DNA of 8,279 nucleotides from Desulfobacteraceae bacterium (lineage in GTDB: Bacteria > Desulfobacterota > DSM-4660 > Desulfatiglandales > HGW-15), in the NCBI GenBank assembly GCA_003819975.1, contig RPPU01000169.1, forward strand, positions 1 to 8,279. The letters are read 5' to 3'. The position numbers were made by a program, and so were the translations under genes. The first letter of the stretch is position 1. Each line of letters begins with the position of its first letter. The notes under the pieces were generated by a model. The model was not told the DNA's origin. It saw nothing but the letters and a program-made list of their open reading frames with translations, and did not search any database. Below are positions 6,220 through 8,279 of the stretch, one piece after another.

Positions 6220-6303
6220 TTTTGGAATGCGGCGACGCGTCGCCGCTTTAAAAGCGCGGACCAGGGCAGGAGCCCTCGTGTGACGCGTCCGTGCACTCCA
6301 AAA
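6220..6303. repeat. 84-bp GC-rich hairpin element with inverted ends
   Basis: The ends are near-perfect inverted repeats: TTTTGGAATGC (6220-6230) and GCACTCCAAAA (6293-6303), 10 of 11 bases complementary. Inside are an 18-bp perfect palindrome (6229-6246, half-site GCGGCGACG), GCTTT-A-AAAGC (6245-6255) and AGGGC-AGGA-GCCCT (6263-6276). A 7-bp direct repeat GTCAATT lies at each side (6215-6221 and 6307-6313), though not symmetrically spaced. The layout is like a REP/MITE-type non-autonomous element. It carries no open frame. Confidence 0.55.
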
Positions 6304-6365
6304 GGTGTCAATTGAGTTGAATCATCATTTTTAAAAAGTGACAACTTTAAATCAGGACTTGACCT

Positions 6366-6434
6366 TCAGCGAGCCTTTATTCTTTTAACACAGGTAACCA
6401 GAATGGCCATTGGTCCATCAGTCTTTTCAGTAAG
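6366..6434 (-). pseudogene. C-terminal remnant of a four-helix-bundle (23S rRNA IVP-type) gene
   Basis: In one frame this encodes LTEKTDGPMAILVTCVKRIKAR and a stop, against LTAEADELTAILVTCVKRVKVRRS in the intact gene at 7711-8076. At DNA level 6370-6434 and 7721-7785 match at 47 of 65 positions without gaps. No start codon or the other about 100 residues are present: upstream comes straight to the heptamer repeat at 6454-6486. It is thus an internally deleted, dead copy of the same kind of gene in the same orientation. Confidence 0.8.
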
Positions 6435-6447
6435 ATCCGATTTTGTT

Positions 6448-6855
6448 TTAATTTTTCATCCTTCCGTCTTCATCCTTTATCTTTTTCTTTAAGGTCGGAA
6501 CTATGAAAAGAACACCGATAACCAAACATAAAATAAAAAAGAATTGAGATTCGGAAGTCCGAATGTTGCCGAAAATCAACTCCGCTGCGGAACGGAAAAG
6601 ATAAAGGCCGGCATTTGCCCATAGCAGAGCGCGGCCTATGCGGGTGGTCAGAATTTCTTCGCGTAAGGCAAACAAAGAGTAGGTGAAAAAGATAAAAATC
6701 GGAATCATGCAGAAATTAAAGGTCTGCATGAGCATGCGGTGTTCGGCGGTCATATAAGCCAGGCCGGCGGGCCAGTCCAGTATCCACCAGAAGGCTATAT
6801 GAAACAGGGTTAATAGGGCGCTGATGATTCCGCAAATGATGATCAATGATTTCAT
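6448..6855 (-). CDS. Four-helix integral membrane protein, unknown function
   Basis: A 135-residue protein with four hydrophobic segments, at about residues 3-25, 45-63, 75-93 and 103-121. The first loop carries WILDWPAGLAYMTAEHR and the second REEILTTRIGR, which I recall as recurring features of an uncharacterised family of small four-helix membrane proteins; no function is known to me. It should sit in the cytoplasmic membrane. AAGGA lies about 10 nt before the ATG at 6855, a rather long spacing. The last twelve residues (KKIKDEDGRMKN) and the stop region are encoded by a copy of the 33-bp heptamer repeat (6454-6486), so the natural end of the protein has probably been replaced or extended by repeat sequence. 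It starts 77 nt after the isochorismatase-like gene. Confidence 0.75.
   Translation of the reverse strand: MKSLIIICGIISALLTLFHIAFWWILDWPAGLAYMTAEHRMLMQTFNFCMIPIFIFFTYSLFALREEILTTRIGRALLWANAGLYLFRSAAELIFGNIRTSESQFFFILCLVIGVLFIVPTLKKKIKDEDGRMKN
6454..6486 (-). repeat. Heptamer-based 33-bp repeat, copy 2 (diverged), inside a coding end
   Basis: On the minus strand: AAAA, then AGATAAA, GGATGAA, GACGGAA, GGATGAA and A. It matches 26 of 33 positions of the perfect copies at 7674 and 8094. It is inverted relative to 6106-6138, and the two enclose the four-helix-bundle remnant. It also encodes the C-terminus of the membrane protein that stops at 6448. Confidence 0.65.
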
Positions 6856-6878
6856 AAGGCATCTTTCCTTGTTATGAA

Positions 6879-6893
6879 TTTAATAGTATTAAA
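6879..6893. promoter_or_regulatory. 15-bp A+T palindrome upstream of the four-helix membrane protein
   Basis: TTTAATA-G-TATTAAA is a perfect inverted repeat around one base, 23-38 nt upstream of the ATG at 6855. On the minus strand it follows a run of seven T residues that ends the CAGAG repeat. It may be an operator, or part of the end of the preceding transcript. The A+T stem is too weak for a confident terminator. Confidence 0.25.
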
Positions 6894-6897
6894 AAAA

Positions 6898-6925
6898 CTC
6901 CGTGATCGCCGTGTCTCTGTGTGAA
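6898..6925 (-). repeat. CAGAG-rich 3'-flank repeat, copy 3
   Basis: On the minus strand: TTCACACAGAGACACGG then CGATCACGGAG, followed by seven T. It starts 7 nt after the stop of the isochorismatase-like gene, in the gene's direction, as copy 2 does after the HD gene. It is more diverged than copies 1 and 2. Confidence 0.55.
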
Positions 6926-6932
6926 TAATTCT

Positions 6933-7592
6933 TTAGAACTTTATCAAACCGGTTTTAGTCAAAGTCGTTTGTCTGCGGCTGCCGGGTGCATTAACCAAAT
7001 GCCAGGCCGTGTATTGCTCGGCATAGAGATCGGCCGACATCAGGTCCACGGGCACGATCACCTGAAAGCCGCGCACGGCCGCGCCGGTGGCGGTGTGCAG
7101 GACCGCGCCATTGGCGGCGGTTCCGCAAATGATAACGGTTTTAATGCCTTTGTCTTTCAGGATTTTTTCAAGATCGGTGTTGTAGAATTTATCCACGCTC
7201 GAGCGCACGACCGGTTCGCCGCCCAGAAGCGCGACTTCGGGAAGGATGTCTTCGGCCGTAACTGTTCCGGCCAAGCTGTAGACGACCATCATCTTGGCTG
7301 CACGCACTCGTTGAAGGAATTCCTTGATTTTCGGCAAGGAGGCAATGCAACGTGGCCTGTTTTCCGGGTTGCAGGTTAATTTCTGTATGTCCAGCACGAG
7401 GAAGGCGGTTTCTTTGGGATTGACGGGCACTTCTTTCAGCTCCGGCGCCGGAGGAACGGCCACCGCCTTCCATTCATCGATAATGGTTTTGTCGGTTTGT
7501 TGGGAAAAGCAAGTAAAGGCCATTGCTAAGGTTAGACCGACAAAAAAGGCAAAAAACACTATAATGCGATTATTTTTTTTGGTTTTGTTCAT
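6933..7592 (-). CDS. Exported isochorismatase-like protein lacking the catalytic cysteine
   Basis: A 219-residue protein of the isochorismatase-like hydrolase fold. The N-terminus is a Sec signal peptide: basic MNKTKKNNR, a hydrophobic core to about residue 27, and polar QQ after residue 30; C28 is not in a good lipobox, so a soluble periplasmic protein is expected. The usual triad is Asp-Lys-Cys: the Asp is D68 (LVLDIQ) and the Lys is K135 (SSVDKFYNTD). The motif normally ending TNVCV reads CGTAANGAVLHTA (156-168), placing Ala163 (codon GCG, 7104-7106) where the nucleophile belongs. C156, seven residues earlier, is not in the catalytic position. I recall a natural subgroup with NGAV here, so this is likely a lineage trait rather than a mutation, and the protein may bind rather than hydrolyse its ligand. 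Strong ribosome site: GGAGG 7 nt before the ATG at 7592. The CAGAG repeat follows the stop by 7 nt. Confidence 0.87.
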   Translation of the reverse strand: MNKTKKNNRIIVFFAFFVGLTLAMAFTCFSQQTDKTIIDEWKAVAVPPAPELKEVPVNPKETAFLVLDIQKLTCNPENRPRCIASLPKIKEFLQRVRAAKMMVVYSLAGTVTAEDILPEVALLGGEPVVRSSVDKFYNTDLEKILKDKGIKTVIICGTAANGAVLHTATGAAVRGFQVIVPVDLMSADLYAEQYTAWHLVNAPGSRRQTTLTKTGLIKF

Positions 7593-7673
7593 AGCTTTGC
7601 CTCCATTTATAAGTTCCGTAACTTTTTTTGCATTTCGTTTTTTAAAAAGTGCGATCTACTTTCTCATCCATAA

Positions 7674-7706
7674 AAAAGGATGAAGGCTGAAGGATAAAGG
7701 ATGAAA
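7674..7706 (+). repeat. Heptamer-based 33-bp repeat, copy 3 (left arm)
   Basis: AAAA, then GGATGAA, GGCTGAA, GGATAAA, GGATGAA and A. It is identical at 33 of 33 bases to the reverse complement of 8094-8126. It ends 4 nt beyond the stop codon of the four-helix-bundle gene. Confidence 0.85.
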
Positions 7707-7710
7707 AAAA

Positions 7711-8076
7711 TCAAGATCGTCGAACCTTTACTCTCTTAACACAGGTGACAAGGATAGCCGTAAGTTCATCGGCTTCCGCGGTAAGGCTTGAGGTATTATT
7801 GGGACTTATTATACCGGATTCTGTGGCCAATTCAAGCCAATACCGAGTTTCCTCCAATTCCTGCAAAGCGCCTTCCAGTTTGCTGATAACTTCTGCATTG
7901 GAGCGGCTTCGAATGCTTTCGCAATAATGAGCGCCCACGGATGTCCCGGATCTAAGCATCTGTTTACCGATAACTTGAGCTTCTGTACTTTTCGGTAATT
8001 TTGAGTAAAAACGAACGATCTCCAGCGCGAACCTTTTTGTTCTTGTTCTCAAATCCTCCGGCTTTTCTTTATTCAT
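7711..8076 (-). CDS. Four-helix-bundle protein, 23S rRNA intervening-sequence (IVP) family
   Basis: A 121-residue, all-helical protein of the family first described from open frames in intervening sequences of 23S rRNA (TIGR02436-type) and related in fold to the Avd accessory protein of diversity-generating retroelements. Family features are clear: FALEIVRFYSKLP near the start, VIGKQMLRSGTSVGAHYCES (35-54), RSRSNAEVISKLEGALQELE, then ETRYWLEL (78-84), and ADELTAILVTCVKRVK at the end. Length is normal. Biochemical role is unknown; fold relatives form pentameric barrels that bind nucleic acid. There is no rRNA nearby, so this is a free-standing copy. GAGG lies 5-6 nt before the ATG at 8076. The gene is tightly enclosed by perfect inverted 33-bp repeats, and a deleted relative lies at 6366-6434. 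It starts 53 nt after the edge gene, nearly all of that being repeat. Confidence 0.9.
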   Translation of the reverse strand: MNKEKPEDLRTRTKRFALEIVRFYSKLPKSTEAQVIGKQMLRSGTSVGAHYCESIRSRSNAEVISKLEGALQELEETRYWLELATESGIISPNNTSSLTAEADELTAILVTCVKRVKVRRS

Positions 8077-8093
8077 CTTTTCCTCTTTTCTTC

Positions 8094-8126
8094 TTTCATC
8101 CTTTATCCTTCAGCCTTCATCCTTTT
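8094..8126 (-). repeat. Heptamer-based 33-bp repeat, copy 4 (right arm)
   Basis: The perfect inverted partner of 7674-7706. It sits 3 nt after the stop of the edge gene and 17 nt before the start of the four-helix-bundle gene, so nearly the whole intergenic gap is repeat. Confidence 0.85.
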
Positions 8127-8129
8127 CTT

Positions 8130-8279
8130 CTAATAAATATCAAACACCACCAACTTCACCGGAACCATGCCGTTCAAGAACGGCGCTTGTTTTTGGGGTT
8201 TCAGTCCGATTTCCTTGAGCGGAGCAGCGGCGGGCGCCAGGATACCGCAGCGCCAGCCTTTGACATGATTTTTGAGGTG
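8130..8279 (-). CDS. C-terminal end of an unidentified protein (partial)
   Basis: The reading frame enters from the right edge and gives 49 residues before a TAG at 8130-8132: HLKNHVKGWRCGILAPAAAP, then LKEIGLKPQKQAPFLNGMVP, then VKLVVFDIY. The last segment (MVPVKLVVFDIY) looks like a closing beta strand. There are no cysteine clusters, membrane segments or catalytic motifs in this part, and I do not recognise the family. Coding is inferred from the open frame, its G+C-rich third positions and its abrupt end at the repeat; the start lies outside the window. Confidence 0.6.
   Translation of the reverse strand, partial: HLKNHVKGWRCGILAPAAAPLKEIGLKPQKQAPFLNGMVPVKLVVFDIY

Larger units (their letters stand above)
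7674..8126. mobile_element. Candidate miniature cassette: four-helix-bundle gene between perfect 33-bp inverted repeats
   Basis: A 453-bp unit made of the left heptamer repeat, the whole gene 7711-8076 and the right heptamer repeat, with 4 and 17 nt between gene and repeats. The same order and orientation (repeat, C-terminal end of the same gene type, inverted repeat) recur at 6106-6486, which argues for a unit rather than chance. No transposase and no clear target-site duplication are visible, so mobility would need help in trans; the label is inference. Confidence 0.3.

Noticed and set aside
6921..7379. 152-codon + strand frame opposite the isochorismatase-like gene
   Set aside because: It starts in the repeat-bearing gap, and the minus strand carries the signal peptide, conserved motifs and strong Shine-Dalgarno.
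3411..7659. Shared GATCTACTT words at 3411-3419 and 7651-7659
   Set aside because: Only nine bases with no extended similarity; likely chance.
7593..7673. Promoter for the isochorismatase-like gene (TATAAA just upstream of the GGAGG)
   Set aside because: No acceptable -35 box at 16-18 nt, and the TATAAA lies so close that transcription would start inside or after the ribosome site.
7711..8076. 23S rRNA gene carrying the intervening-sequence ORF
   Set aside because: No rRNA-like sequence flanks the gene; both sides are the 33-bp repeat and ordinary coding sequence.
6106..8126. CRISPR array made of the 33-bp repeats
   Set aside because: Only four copies, in alternating orientation, with spacing of hundreds of bases and genes between; no regular spacers.

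Overview
The window looks like a chromosomal piece of an anaerobic or facultatively anaerobic environmental bacterium. The basis is a large flavin/iron-sulfur NAD(P)H oxidoreductase, standard Shine-Dalgarno sites, one exported protein, and intergenic gaps packed with short interspersed repeats plus four-helix-bundle (23S rRNA intervening-sequence type) genes. That combination is common in Omnitrophota, Elusimicrobiota and Desulfobacterota-like genomes, but nothing here fixes the phylum. There are no rRNA or tRNA genes, CRISPR arrays, integrases or transposases.

Layout. Positions 1-3005 (+) hold the 3' part of a very large gene. It fuses a GltD/NfnB-like FAD and NAD(P)H module, ferredoxin clusters, and a shortened NuoG/formate-dehydrogenase-like module that has lost its catalytic Cys/Sec position. 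A 50-residue one-helix membrane protein (3086-3238, +) follows. At about 3240-3430 this + strand unit converges with genes on the other strand; the junction holds hairpins and a repeat. Everything from 3430 to the right edge is on the minus strand. Listed from low to high coordinate (transcription runs the other way): a 49-residue two-helix membrane protein; an HD-domain phosphohydrolase; a two-gene nucleotidyltransferase module with a promoter overlapped by a 27-bp palindrome; a tandem-GNAT acetyltransferase; a 358-bp repeat-filled gap with the remnant of a four-helix-bundle gene; a four-helix membrane protein; an exported isochorismatase-like protein lacking the usual nucleophilic cysteine; an intact four-helix-bundle gene; and the C-terminal end of an unidentified protein.

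Repeats are the most distinctive part. (1) A 33-bp sequence built of four GGATGAA-like heptamers occurs four times. One perfect inverted pair brackets the intact four-helix-bundle gene, and a second, more diverged inverted pair brackets the decayed copy in the same orientation. This suggests a small cassette present twice. (2) A CAGAG-rich repeat occurs three times, each time downstream of a gene and in the same orientation relative to it; two copies begin 7-8 nt after the stop codon. (3) Single copies of a TTTCGAAC-type palindrome, a GAATATCGAA repeat tract and an 84-bp GC-rich hairpin element are also present.

Functional links between genes are weak. Only the nucleotidyltransferase and the small protein before it (14-bp overlap, own promoter) form a clear unit. 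The HD gene follows 44 nt later and could be read through from it.
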